From Flocculibacter collagenilyticus (GTDB lineage: Bacteria; Pseudomonadota; Gammaproteobacteria; Enterobacterales; Alteromonadaceae), in assembly GCF_016469335.1 (NCBI RefSeq), contig NZ_CP059888.1, positions 3,038,001-3,102,000 on the forward strand: DNA of 64,000 nt. Direction: 5' to 3'. Both the position numbers and the translations under genes were made by a program. This document shows, in pieces, positions 18,151-27,238 of this stretch (position 1 is its first letter; each line of letters begins with the position of its first letter). The notes below the pieces were generated by a model that was not told the DNA's origin, did not search any database, and saw only the letters and a program-made list of their open reading frames with translations.

Positions 18151-19935
18151 TTACTTCATCAATTGACGAATATATTTTACTGGCGCACTACCATAACTTA
18201 AAAATTGCTCGTGGAATGCTTTTAGGTCGAAGTCACTGCCCAATTTTTGCTTTTGCGCTTCACGAAAGTCGTATATTTCACGGTAACCGCTGTAATAACT
18301 GGTAAGTTGAACTTGGCTTAGTGTTGCTCTTCGCCACTTGCCTTCGGCTTCTGCTCGCTCTTGAAACGCGCCGTTCATGAGTAAATCTAACCCTTCTTCT
18401 TGGGTCATATTATTTACGTGAATACCGTAATCCAAAATGGTGTTACAAATCACTCGTAAGTTCCATTTGTAATACATTAACCACATTTCTGGCTCAAAAT
18501 TGCCGTAGCCCTCTTCAAGCATCATGCGCTCAGCGTAAACAGCCCAACCTTCTATCATTGCGCCGTTACCAAATACGCTTTTAATTAATGATGGTGATTC
18601 GTTAGCATAAACCAGTTGCACATAGTGCCCAGGAATGGCTTCATGAATATTTAAAATTTGTAATATCCAGTGGTTATATTCTCTTAAGTATGACTCGGCT
18701 TGCTCTTCATCCATATTGTCTAGCGGCGTTACATTGTAATACGTATTTTCTTTTTTATCGTAAGGTCCCGGAGAACTAATTGATGCACCTGCGAAACCTC
18801 GCATATATTCTGGCGTTTCGCGCACCACTAATGGCTTGTCAGGATCCAGCGTTACTAAATTATTTTTACGAACAAACGTTTCAAGCTCAGGAATTTGACG
18901 CTTAATTTCAGATATAAAATTGTCTTTAGCAACATGTTTAACTGATAAGTGTTTGATGAGCCTTGCAATAGCTTCGTTGTCAGACGCGGGCTTTGCTGTA
19001 TTAGGGAAATACTTTGGCCATAATTGCTCGGTAAGCTTAACCATTTCAGCGGTTACTCGAGCCTTATCTGCCAAGGCTTTTTGATTCATTTGTTTTGCGG
19101 TGTAACCAGACTGGATATTAAGCGCAAATTTTTCTTCATAAAGTGCTTCGCCAATTCTAAATGAACGTGCATCTCCATTTTTAGCTAATGTTTGCTCGAG
19201 TGCTGTTAAAAATGAGATATAGTTTTTTATGGCTTCGACTGCTTGACTATAGCGCCCCATAAAGAGTTTTTGGTCGTCTGACGAAAGATTAGATTGCTCC
19301 ACTTTCTTTAGTAATTCATCATTCAGTATGCTGAAAGCACCTTGGTTTTGCTGAATAGCCAGCTGAGTATATTCTAATGTTGGATTATTAATGTTTTGCT
19401 GTGCTGCATTGTAGTAATCTGGTACATACTGTAACCGTTTTAACACAAGTGATAGTTTCTCATCATCGGTCTTAAATCGGCTATTAAGTATTTGTGCAAA
19501 ACCTCCGGCTACATTGTAATTAGATGGATTCCACTGCCAGTCTTTAAACGTTTTGGTATACCAAGCTTCACTTTGTAACGCATTTTCTATTAAGTAATAA
19601 TCAATTTTTTGTTTAGGTGCTAATTTAGTTAGGTCAAAAGCACGAAGCTGCGCTAGTTTAGACTCAACAAACGCCATATTGCTTACCATTGATTCCGCAT
19701 TCGGAATAGTAATTATGTGGTCGTATTTACCATATCCAGCCCATGTAGAGGACTCAGGAAACTGTCTCCAATAATCTTCGATAAACTGATCGGAAAACTG
19801 CGTGAAACGCTCGCTTACACTTTGCTCGGAAGCTACCGCACTTTCATAACTTGCCGAGTTAGATTGTTGTGCACTGTTACAACCTGCCAAACCTATAGCC
19901 GCAATTAGCGCTAAGCTTAATGCTGATCTTTTCAT
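18151..19935 (-). CDS. DUF885 family lipoprotein (putative metallopeptidase)
   Basis: 594 residues. The lipobox LAGC (16-19) after a short signal sequence predicts an outer- or inner-membrane lipoprotein. The C-terminal half has the DUF885 hallmarks: HEAIPGHYVQL, an HExxxGH-like zinc motif, and EGWAVYAERM downstream, together with NLRVICNTILDYGIHV. Family members are thought to be zinc peptidases, but substrates are unknown. Monocistronic by appearance, with a terminator at 18099-18143. A second, divergent DUF885 gene lies at the right edge of the window. Confidence 0.88.
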   Translation of the reverse strand: MKRSALSLALIAAIGLAGCNSAQQSNSASYESAVASEQSVSERFTQFSDQFIEDYWRQFPESSTWAGYGKYDHIITIPNAESMVSNMAFVESKLAQLRAFDLTKLAPKQKIDYYLIENALQSEAWYTKTFKDWQWNPSNYNVAGGFAQILNSRFKTDDEKLSLVLKRLQYVPDYYNAAQQNINNPTLEYTQLAIQQNQGAFSILNDELLKKVEQSNLSSDDQKLFMGRYSQAVEAIKNYISFLTALEQTLAKNGDARSFRIGEALYEEKFALNIQSGYTAKQMNQKALADKARVTAEMVKLTEQLWPKYFPNTAKPASDNEAIARLIKHLSVKHVAKDNFISEIKRQIPELETFVRKNNLVTLDPDKPLVVRETPEYMRGFAGASISSPGPYDKKENTYYNVTPLDNMDEEQAESYLREYNHWILQILNIHEAIPGHYVQLVYANESPSLIKSVFGNGAMIEGWAVYAERMMLEEGYGNFEPEMWLMYYKWNLRVICNTILDYGIHVNNMTQEEGLDLLMNGAFQERAEAEGKWRRATLSQVQLTSYYSGYREIYDFREAQKQKLGSDFDLKAFHEQFLSYGSAPVKYIRQLMK

Positions 19936-20151
19936 TTCACTTTCCCCGTTTAATATTCTTCATTTAAAGTCATAGCCAACTAAAGATAATGCTGGCTGTA
20001 TTTTTTATTATGATAATTAGACGTTACATTAATGATTTAGCGTAGCCAACATATATTGTGCAGATAGGGGGGATTTATTGAAGTTAAATGTTATTAGAGC
20101 GTGTTTTAGAAATACATAAAACCAATGGTGATATTAGTAGCCTAATGCTAA

Positions 20152-20179
20152 TAATCTGATGTAATTAGTAATCTGATGT
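20152..20179. repeat. Direct repeat in the 376-bp space 19936-20311
   Basis: TAATCTGATGT occurs at 20152-20162 and again at 20169-20179, a 17-bp period. The region lies between the yggX stop and the DUF885 start and must hold the DUF885 promoter. Apart from this repeat pair no gene, RNA or terminator was recognised in 19936-20311. Confidence 0.45.
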
Positions 20180-20311
20180 GATGAGATCCTCCCTGATACG
20201 CTATTTACGTGCCATGATTGCAATGATTAAACGTAATCAAAACGAGAGAAAACCAATATAAACATTACCACAGTCAGGTTATTTACATTGGCTTTATAGA
20301 GAGATTTGGCG

Positions 20312-20584
20312 TTATTTTTCAGGTGGCTTATAACCTTCTACCACAATATCTTCACCTTCAAATAAAAACTTCACCATGCTTTCTTCTAGCTGCGCGCGAT
20401 GCTGTTCATCCATCATGTTTAATTTGTGCTCATTGATAAGCATGGTTTGCTTTTTTTGCCACAACGCCCAAGCTTCTTTAGAAATGTGATTATAAATTTT
20501 GGTACCTAACTCGCCCGGATAAAGCTGAAAATCTAAACCATCAGCATCTTTTTTTAAATATTCACAATACACTGTACGCGACAT
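20312..20584 (-). CDS. yggX: Fe(2+)-trafficking protein YggX
   Basis: 90-residue cytoplasmic protein linked to iron handling and protection of Fe-S clusters from oxidation. The family pattern is complete: [19 protein letters not shown] with the conserved Cys7, [18 protein letters not shown], and the [21 protein letters not shown] helix. AAGGA lies 9 nt before the ATG. It is 121 bp downstream of mutY on the same strand, the same order as in E. coli and most gammaproteobacteria, fitting a shared role in oxidative damage defence. Confidence 0.97.
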   Translation of the reverse strand: MSRTVYCEYLKKDADGLDFQLYPGELGTKIYNHISKEAWALWQKKQTMLINEHKLNMMDEQHRAQLEESMVKFLFEGEDIVVEGYKPPEK

Positions 20585-20705
20585 TTCTAATTCCTTAATT
20601 CATTCAAAAATCTTTACTAGGGCTTACCCTATTCATAGTTTATATTACTGACCAAAATAGCCAATACAATTTTATTTGTAGCTATATTACCTTCCAACAC
20701 GCACG

Positions 20706-21794
20706 CTAGATAATCATCTCTAAAATTTTTTGAGTAGCGGCAGCTGTCCCTACTTTTTGTGTTACATTTAAATTGTACCAAAGCTGCAATTCATGCTCAG
20801 CCACTTTGGTTATAGAATAATTATCACTATGTTCAACTTGTATGAGTATTGGCTTAATATCTAAATGATAGTGACTAAAAGTATGCCTAAACGAACTTAA
20901 CTCATGCTGTGATAGCGCAACTAAACCCAAACTTGATAATGTTTCTGCAATATTTTGCTCTTCTTCAACTTCGTAGAAACAATATAACCCACCCCAAATC
21001 CCCGTCGGCGGACGCTTTTTAACCAGCACTTTATCGTCTTGTTTAATCACCAGCATTATTGTGCTTTTTGTAGGAATTTGTTTCTTCGGTTTAGACGTTG
21101 GAAATTGAGTTGGTTTACCCGTTTGATAACCTGCACAGCGATCAATTAACGGGCAAATATCGCACTTAGGTTTTGAGCGTGTACAGGTTGTGGCACCTAA
21201 GTCCATCATCGCCTGATTATAGGCTGGAACTTCTTGCTTTGGGGTGTAAAGGGTTGCAGCTTGCCACAATTTATTCTCGATATCTTTTTTACCCGGCCAA
21301 CCTTCTAAGGCCATAAAGCGAGTAAGTACGCGTTTTACATTACCATCTAAAATTGGGTGTGACTGCCCAAGCGATAGCGATAAAACAGCACCAGCAGTAC
21401 TTCTGCCAATTCCCGGCAATGCAATTACATCTTCAATGTTACTAGGAAACACTCCATCATGGATATCAACCACTTGCTGAGCAGCTTTATGTAAGTTTCT
21501 TGCTCGCGCGTAATAGCCAAGCCCTGTCCAATGGTTTAACACTTCGTCCTGAGGTGCTTCTGCTAAACTTTCAATATTTGGAAAGCGTTCCATAAAACGT
21601 TGATAATAAGGAATAACTGTTGCCACTTGAGTTTGCTGTAACATGATTTCCGATACCCAAACTCGGTAAGGTGTTTTGTTCAGTTGCCATGGCAAATTTT
21701 TTCGCCCTTTAGCGTGATACCAGTTAACAACCTGATCGGCAAACCAAGTATCGTCATATAAAATAAATTCAGCGTTAGTCACGTATTTTGCCAC
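20706..21794 (-). CDS. mutY: A/G-specific adenine DNA glycosylase MutY
   Basis: Removes adenine mispaired with 8-oxoguanine. 362 residues: HhH-GPD domain with [10 protein letters not shown] (catalytic Glu at about 49) and [14 protein letters not shown] (126-139), the region of the catalytic aspartate; [4Fe-4S] ligands Cys204, 211, 214 and 220 in the C-x6-C-x2-C-x5-C pattern; and a C-terminal NUDIX-like 8-oxoG recognition domain (about 230-360). Full length. Divergent from trmB with 137 bp between, the standard gammaproteobacterial order trmB-mutY-yggX. Confidence 0.98.
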   Translation of the reverse strand: MAKYVTNAEFILYDDTWFADQVVNWYHAKGRKNLPWQLNKTPYRVWVSEIMLQQTQVATVIPYYQRFMERFPNIESLAEAPQDEVLNHWTGLGYYARARNLHKAAQQVVDIHDGVFPSNIEDVIALPGIGRSTAGAVLSLSLGQSHPILDGNVKRVLTRFMALEGWPGKKDIENKLWQAATLYTPKQEVPAYNQAMMDLGATTCTRSKPKCDICPLIDRCAGYQTGKPTQFPTSKPKKQIPTKSTIMLVIKQDDKVLVKKRPPTGIWGGLYCFYEVEEEQNIAETLSSLGLVALSQHELSSFRHTFSHYHLDIKPILIQVEHSDNYSITKVAEHELQLWYNLNVTQKVGTAAATQKILEMII

Positions 21795-21931
21795 TCAAAC
21801 AACATCTATCTTCTTAAAATTGCGGCACAGTCTAGGCTTTCGTTAGCAAAAAACAAGGATAAACTTGTTAAGCCTATTAATACGGGCGATAATTAGCACC
21901 TTTAAAACTAACGCACATCAAACAAGTCACC

Positions 21932-22654
21932 ATGCAAAAAGACCAAAAAACACTGGAACAAGCAAAAGCCGAAGGCAAATACATTCGCGAAATCAAAAGC
22001 TTTGTAAAAAGAGAAGGCCGTTTAACTAAAGGGCAAGCTAGTGCACTGGAAAAGTACTGGCCAACTATGGGATTAACGCATAATGATCAGCAACTCAATT
22101 TTGCAGATGTGTTTGGCCGTACGAGTGACGTTGTATTAGAAATCGGTTTTGGCATGGGCAAGTCGTTAGTTGAAATGGCAAAAAATGCACCAGAAAAAGA
22201 TTTTATCGGTATAGAAGTACACCGTCCGGGCGTAGGCGCTTGCTTGAGTGAAGCCGCTGAGCACGATGTTAAAAACTTACGTGTTTATGAGCACGATGCA
22301 GTAGAAGTACTAAGAGATAATATTCCGAACAACTCTTTAGCCACTGTGCAGTTGTTCTTCCCTGATCCATGGCATAAAAAACGCCACCACAAACGTCGTA
22401 TTGTGCAAACTGAATTTGTTTCAAAACTTCAAGAAAAACTAAAAATAGGCGGTGTTTTTCATATGGCAACCGATTGGGAAAATTACGCCGAACACATGAT
22501 AGAAGTCATGAACCAAATGGAAGGCTTTGAAAACTTAGCAACAGATGGCGATTATATGCCACGTCCAGATCATCGCCCATTGACTAAATTCGAAAATCGT
22601 GGCCAAAAACTTGGTCATGGTGTTTGGGATATTATGTTTAAGCGTGTGAAGTAA
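21932..22654 (+). CDS. trmB: tRNA (guanine-46-N7)-methyltransferase
   Basis: Uses S-adenosylmethionine to methylate G46 of tRNA. The 240 residues carry the class I methyltransferase motif [18 protein letters not shown] (near 70-86), the GIEVHRPGV loop, the family-specific [16 protein letters not shown] (near 140-155) and C-terminal [10 protein letters not shown]. Length is normal for TrmB. Divergent from mutY as in E. coli. An 11-bp hairpin with a T-tract follows at 22665-22718. Confidence 0.97.
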   Translation: MQKDQKTLEQAKAEGKYIREIKSFVKREGRLTKGQASALEKYWPTMGLTHNDQQLNFADVFGRTSDVVLEIGFGMGKSLVEMAKNAPEKDFIGIEVHRPGVGACLSEAAEHDVKNLRVYEHDAVEVLRDNIPNNSLATVQLFFPDPWHKKRHHKRRIVQTEFVSKLQEKLKIGGVFHMATDWENYAEHMIEVMNQMEGFENLATDGDYMPRPDHRPLTKFENRGQKLGHGVWDIMFKRVK

Positions 22655-22664
22655 TCTGCAACTG

Positions 22665-22718
22665 AATGCTCAATCACTTTCTTTACGCAACGCGTAACTA
22701 AAAAACGGATTGAGCATT
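22665..22718 (+). terminator. Terminator after trmB
   Basis: Perfect 11-bp arms AATGCTCAATC (22665-22675) and GATTGAGCATT (22708-22718) followed by T residues. The loop is unusually long (32 nt) and contains a smaller ACGCAACGCGT element. Confidence 0.65.
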
Positions 22719-22787
22719 TTCTCTTTACACTTTGCCATCTTCATCAACATTATCATTTGTACGAAATAATTTAGTCAGAGATTAGCT

Positions 22788-23852
22788 ATGTCACCACTTT
22801 CAAACCCAAGCCAGCTTATTGTTAGAAATATTGATTTATTAGAGGTGGAGCAGCTACTCATATTTAATGCGTTTACAGATAACCTACTGACTACCGTTTG
22901 CCAACACGCGAAATGTATTACGGCTTTCACGTCGAATTTTGCCTCTTATCAAAATGCACAAAAAGTCTGTGCTACAACCTCTAACCATACCGTAAACCAT
23001 CATATTGGCCCTTGGTATAACGAAGCTCAAACATTCGATGCTGCGTTACTTTTTTTTCCAAAATCTAAAAAAGAATTTCTTTTCAACATTGAAAATATTT
23101 TTGCACAATTAAAAAGTGATGGGGTTGTGTATGTGGTTGGCGACAATAAAGGTGGCGTAAAATCACTACCCAAATTATTGAAAGAATACACCGTAAGCGT
23201 TGATAAAATTGACTCAGCCAGACATTGCTCACTATTTGCTATTTCGGCACCTAAAGAAAAGCAGGCATTTGAACCTGAAGACTGGTTTAGCAAATACTCA
23301 TTCAACGTGGCTAATACTGAATTGGATATATATGCCCTGCCTGGCGTGTTCAGCCAAACAGAGTTAGATGAAGGAACTAAACTACTGCTTGAAACATTAG
23401 CAACTGAGCACAAAACGCCATTGAGTGGAAAAATATTAGACTTTGGTTGTGGCGCGGGTGTTATTTCAGCATGGCTTGCCAAAAATAATCCTAAAGCTCA
23501 AGTGACCGCGGTTGATGTAAGCGCACTTGCTGTAGCATCAACACAAAAAACATTAATGGAACAAGGGTTAGACGGCGAAGTATTTTTATCTGATGGTCTT
23601 TCAGAAATTACTCAAAACTATCACTACATAGTATCTAACCCGCCTTTTCATGACGGTGTCAAAACTCGGTACGACATGACAGAGCAATTTTTAAGGGATG
23701 CAAAGTCACATTTAAACAGTCGTACAAACAAATCCCACGGCCTCTACATTGTTGCTAACTCATTTCTTAAATACCCGCCTATTATTGAAAAAACGTTTGG
23801 CCAATGCTTGTGTATCACCAAAACCAAAAAGTTTAGCATTTACCAAGCTTAA
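22788..23852 (+). CDS. rsmC: 16S rRNA (guanine-1207-N2)-methyltransferase
   Basis: Methylates G1207 of 16S rRNA in the 30S subunit. The 354-residue protein has the RsmC two-domain layout: a degenerate N-terminal methyltransferase-like domain (1-165) and a catalytic C-terminal domain with motif I ILDFGCGAGVISAWLA (near 218-233) and the NPPF motif in VSNPPFHDGVKT (near 285), which marks N2-guanine methyltransferases. Start ATG at 22788. It appears to be its own transcription unit after the trmB terminator. Confidence 0.95.
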   Translation: MSPLSNPSQLIVRNIDLLEVEQLLIFNAFTDNLLTTVCQHAKCITAFTSNFASYQNAQKVCATTSNHTVNHHIGPWYNEAQTFDAALLFFPKSKKEFLFNIENIFAQLKSDGVVYVVGDNKGGVKSLPKLLKEYTVSVDKIDSARHCSLFAISAPKEKQAFEPEDWFSKYSFNVANTELDIYALPGVFSQTELDEGTKLLLETLATEHKTPLSGKILDFGCGAGVISAWLAKNNPKAQVTAVDVSALAVASTQKTLMEQGLDGEVFLSDGLSEITQNYHYIVSNPPFHDGVKTRYDMTEQFLRDAKSHLNSRTNKSHGLYIVANSFLKYPPIIEKTFGQCLCITKTKKFSIYQA

Positions 23853-23984
23853 GTTGATTTTTTGAGCACCTTATAAATAGCTAGGTGTGCTAATGTTGGT
23901 GGCGAGATTTACAAATAATTAGTTGTTAAAAAAGCAGTTTATGCTTAACTATAATTAAGCCTATCTAATTTATGTAACTCATAA

Positions 23985-25616
23985 TTGACTGACTTTAAAA
24001 CCAAAATTTCTATTAAAAATGCGTTAATTTGGGGGATCATGTCCATCTGCGCGTTGTCATTAATGGTGCAAGTTATCGCCATGACTACGCTCGAAATAAA
24101 ATCCCAAAAAGAAGAGCTAATTAATCAAGTAACGTCTACCGCTGCTTTAATCGCCTTTAACGCAAGTACAAGTATTATTTTTAATGACCCAGATACTGAA
24201 AAAACACGCTTAGCATCATTTCAAGCTATCAACACAATAGAAAATATACATATTTATAAAAAAGATGAAATTACTGAGGAAGCTCACTTTTTTACCAGCT
24301 ACAACAAATTGGGGGTGCCGACTGTTATTTCAAAAATAACTCAAATAGAGCAACTGCAAACCCCGACGTTTACTGCCGACTACCTTGAGTATATTGAACC
24401 AATTGAATACGAAGGCCTTACCTATGGCTATGTGTATATTCGTGCCTCGCTAGACAAGCTAAAAGAAAATCAGCTTGAACGTTTAACTATGTCTGGCGTG
24501 CTATTAGCCACGTTATTGATAATTGCACTACTGCTTGCATTAGCTATTAAGCGGCGCATAAACCGCCCAATACAAAGCTTTGTTAGAACAGTACAGAAAA
24601 TATCAAAAGAAAAAGACTACTCAGTAAGAATGGAGAGAATACCAGTTGCTGAATTAGATACGTTAGCTAAAACCTTCAACATTATGCTTCAGCGTATCGA
24701 GCAAACCATGCATAAGCGTGATAAGGCAGAACAAGAAAACCTAACTTTAAATCAAAACTTAGAAGAAAAAGTCAATCAGCGCACTATCGCATTAAAAGAG
24801 TCAAACGCCGAGCTACTGGCAACATTAGAAAAAATGCACCAATATCAGCAGCAAATTGTTGAAACAGAGAAAATGTCTTCACTTGGGCAAATGGTTGCGG
24901 GCGTCGCACACGAGGTAAATACCCCTATTGGGCTCGGTGTTACCGCGTCGACACTTATGTTAGATAAATTACGCAAGATTCAAGAAGCGTTTGAAAATGA
25001 AAAACTAAGTGCAAATCAACTCAAACGCTTTTTAAAAGAAGGCGAAGATAACCTTAATATTATTTACCGCAACCTCGACCGTGCAGCAGAACTTATTTCA
25101 AGTTTCAAACAGGTTGCAGTTGACCAATCTCATGAAGAAACACGCACATTTAGTTGTCATAAATTATTACAAGAAGTATTAGTAACACTTCGTCCACATC
25201 TGAAAAAAGTTGATCACAAAATTACCATTGACTGTGACAAACAACTGCTTGTTACATCAAAGCCTGGCCCTCTTACTCAAATTATTATTAACCTGATGAT
25301 GAACTCGCTAATTCATGCTTTTGATGAAAACCATAGCGGAAATATAAACATTAACGTTGAATTATTAAACCAACAAAACGAAATTAAAATAACCTATTCG
25401 GATGATGGTAAAGGCGTCGCGCCTGAAATACAGAATAAGATTTTCGACCCTTTTGTTACAACATCCAGAGGCACAGGAGGAAGTGGTTTAGGCATGCATT
25501 TAGTGTATAACCTTGTAACACAAGCTCTACAAGGTCGCATTACCATGCAAACAAAGCCCAATAAAGGCGCTACCTTTGAAATTGTGTTTCCTGTTATTGT
25601 GCAGCATACATCATGA
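23985..25616 (+). CDS. Membrane sensor histidine kinase paired with a YfiR-like protein
   Basis: 543 residues. Membrane helix about 13-35, a periplasmic sensor of about 130 residues resembling CHASE8 (A-x-L-I-A-F-N pattern near 53-59), second helix about 170-188, HAMP, coiled coil, then a kinase with His309 in GVAHEVNTP, N-box INLMMNSLIHAF, G1 YSDDGKGV and G2 GTGGSGLGMHL. No receiver domain. The assumed TTG start (23985) gives a proper first helix; ATG at 24039 would shorten it. The ribosome site is poor. The stop overlaps the next gene by 4 bp (ATGA), so the two are translationally coupled. The partner regulator is unknown; arcA is the next response regulator. Confidence 0.88.
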   Translation: MTDFKTKISIKNALIWGIMSICALSLMVQVIAMTTLEIKSQKEELINQVTSTAALIAFNASTSIIFNDPDTEKTRLASFQAINTIENIHIYKKDEITEEAHFFTSYNKLGVPTVISKITQIEQLQTPTFTADYLEYIEPIEYEGLTYGYVYIRASLDKLKENQLERLTMSGVLLATLLIIALLLALAIKRRINRPIQSFVRTVQKISKEKDYSVRMERIPVAELDTLAKTFNIMLQRIEQTMHKRDKAEQENLTLNQNLEEKVNQRTIALKESNAELLATLEKMHQYQQQIVETEKMSSLGQMVAGVAHEVNTPIGLGVTASTLMLDKLRKIQEAFENEKLSANQLKRFLKEGEDNLNIIYRNLDRAAELISSFKQVAVDQSHEETRTFSCHKLLQEVLVTLRPHLKKVDHKITIDCDKQLLVTSKPGPLTQIIINLMMNSLIHAFDENHSGNININVELLNQQNEIKITYSDDGKGVAPEIQNKIFDPFVTTSRGTGGSGLGMHLVYNLVTQALQGRITMQTKPNKGATFEIVFPVIVQHTS

Positions 25617-26173
25617 ATAGAAATATTGCTTTTCAACATCGCACAATAGCATGCTTATGCGTTCTGCTATTGCTGCTTATCAATAATGCTGCAGCTAACG
25701 CACAAGCAGTATCGGTTGAGGCTGTACGTGCTGCTTTTATATTTAAAATGACGCGCTTTGTGCAATGGCAAGGAGTATCGCAAAATGAACTAATCTTCTG
25801 TTTCTCCGACACATCACCTGAATCACCATCAAGCGTCTTACAACAAAAAGACACGTTGAAAACAGATAAATACAATATAACTATACGCAAACTTGCCTTA
25901 CCTTTGGACGACGAAAGCAACAAAAGCTGCCAACTCGTATATATTTCAAAGCATGACATCGAATATATTACTGAAGCAAGCCTAAAGTTATTGTCTAAAA
26001 CGCAGTTAACTGTAGGCGATAGCCAAGAATTTTTGGCTAATGGTGGTTTAATCTCACTGGTTTATGAACAGCAAAAAATCAAATTTTATGTTAACCGTAA
26101 AGAACTTAAGCAAAGCAGCTTACGTATTAATGCTAAGTTATTAGCTTTAGCGAAATTCTACCCACAAAAATAG
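25613..26173 (+). CDS. YfiR/DUF4154 family periplasmic protein
   Basis: 186 residues with a signal peptide (hydrophobic 11-30, cleavage near ANAQA). The body fits the YfiR family: the early VRAAFIFKMTRFVQW motif, CFSD, QLVYIS, a conserved TVGDSQEFLANGGLISLVYEQQKIKFYVN region and an INAKLLALAKFY ending. In Pseudomonas, YfiR is a periplasmic repressor of the diguanylate cyclase YfiN. Here the overlapping upstream partner is a histidine kinase with a CHASE8-like sensor, so regulation of that kinase is a reasonable inference. Only two cysteines (about 64 and 104) are seen. Confidence 0.88.
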   Translation: MNRNIAFQHRTIACLCVLLLLLINNAAANAQAVSVEAVRAAFIFKMTRFVQWQGVSQNELIFCFSDTSPESPSSVLQQKDTLKTDKYNITIRKLALPLDDESNKSCQLVYISKHDIEYITEASLKLLSKTQLTVGDSQEFLANGGLISLVYEQQKIKFYVNRKELKQSSLRINAKLLALAKFYPQK

Positions 26174-26307
26174 CATCTTGAGTCTTTGCTGTATTCAACT
26201 TATAATCCGTGGGTTTGTTTGAATATAATGTATTGCACAGAGGGTATTTGGTCTAAATAACCAATACTACTTTTATGGTGCAATCTTAACTAAAGGTCCT
26301 AAATACA

Positions 26308-27033
26308 ATGGAAACACCTGTCATCCTAATCGTTGAAGACGAAGATGTAACTCGCCTCAATTTAGTCAGCCTGTTTGAAGCAGAAGGCTATAATGTATTA
26401 GAAGCGACTGACGGTGAGCAAATGCACGAACAGTTGTCTACTCACACCGTAAATCTAGTTATTATGGATATTAACTTGCCTGGCAAGAACGGCTTAATTC
26501 TAGCAAGAGAGTTAAGACAAACTGGGGATATGGCTCTCATTTTCCTTACTGGTCGCGATAATGACGTTGACAGAATTTTAGGACTAGAAATTGGTGCTGA
26601 TGACTACGTTACTAAGCCATTCAATCCTAGAGAGTTAACTATCAGAGCACGTAACTTGTTACAACGTGCACTAGGTGGCCCAGCAGAAGATCCTATCAGT
26701 AACGACGGTATTATTAAGTTCAATGGCTGGATACTAGACGAAAATAGTCGCTGTTTAACGTCACCATCAGGTGAATCAAGAAGACTGCCTAAAGGTGAAT
26801 ACCGCGCATTGAGACTAATGCTAGACTCGCCGGGTAAAATTTTCTCTCGTCAAATGCTGATCAAGCACATGACAGGCCGCGAGCTTAGAGAGAACGACAG
26901 AACTGTTGACGTAACTGTTAGACGTATTCGTAAGCACTTTGAAAGTGAAGATGAAAGCGTAGAGCTAATTAGCACGATTCACGGTGAAGGATATCGCTTT
27001 ATCGGTAAAATCGAAAAGCAAAACGCTCAATAA
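26308..27033 (+). CDS. arcA: Aerobic respiration control response regulator ArcA
   Basis: OmpR-family regulator that controls respiratory and fermentative genes after phosphorylation by ArcB. 241 residues: receiver domain with phosphoacceptor Asp54 in [13 protein letters not shown], then a winged-helix DNA-binding domain. Very close to E. coli ArcA in diagnostic stretches ([65 protein letters not shown]). It follows the YfiR gene by 134 bp and is convergent with arcB. A strong terminator lies at 27072-27107. Confidence 0.97.
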   Translation: METPVILIVEDEDVTRLNLVSLFEAEGYNVLEATDGEQMHEQLSTHTVNLVIMDINLPGKNGLILARELRQTGDMALIFLTGRDNDVDRILGLEIGADDYVTKPFNPRELTIRARNLLQRALGGPAEDPISNDGIIKFNGWILDENSRCLTSPSGESRRLPKGEYRALRLMLDSPGKIFSRQMLIKHMTGRELRENDRTVDVTVRRIRKHFESEDESVELISTIHGEGYRFIGKIEKQNAQ

Positions 27034-27071
27034 ACTTACCTCAATAAACTTACGTTGTTAAGTTGACGATT

Positions 27072-27107
27072 AAAGCAGTGTTATTTAATAAGTAACACTG
27101 CTTTTTT
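27072..27107 (+). terminator. Intrinsic terminator after arcA
   Basis: Arms AAAGCAGTGTTA (27072-27083) and TAACACTGCTTT (27093-27104), perfect 12 bp with a 9-nt loop, followed by a T run to 27107. It separates arcA from convergent arcB. Confidence 0.92.
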
Positions 27108-27238
27108 ATTACCTTAAACATCTTATTAAACCAATACAAAATTTCGCTCTGCATCACCTTAAGAAGCTTACCAGCGACGTTAGCTGTCGTTAGCTGTAAC
27201 AGTATCTACCTTAAGCTTACAACGCTTTAGGCTAAATC

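Noticed and set aside
26308-27033. Response regulator as partner gene of the upstream kinase rather than ArcA
   Set aside because: The sequence is nearly identical to E. coli ArcA in diagnostic stretches, so the ArcA assignment stands; pairing with the kinase is kept only as a speculation.
27170-27195. Tandem decamer CGTTAGCTGT x2 between arcA and arcB
   Set aside because: Only two copies, no associated structure, and placed in a convergent spacer; likely a chance slippage repeat.
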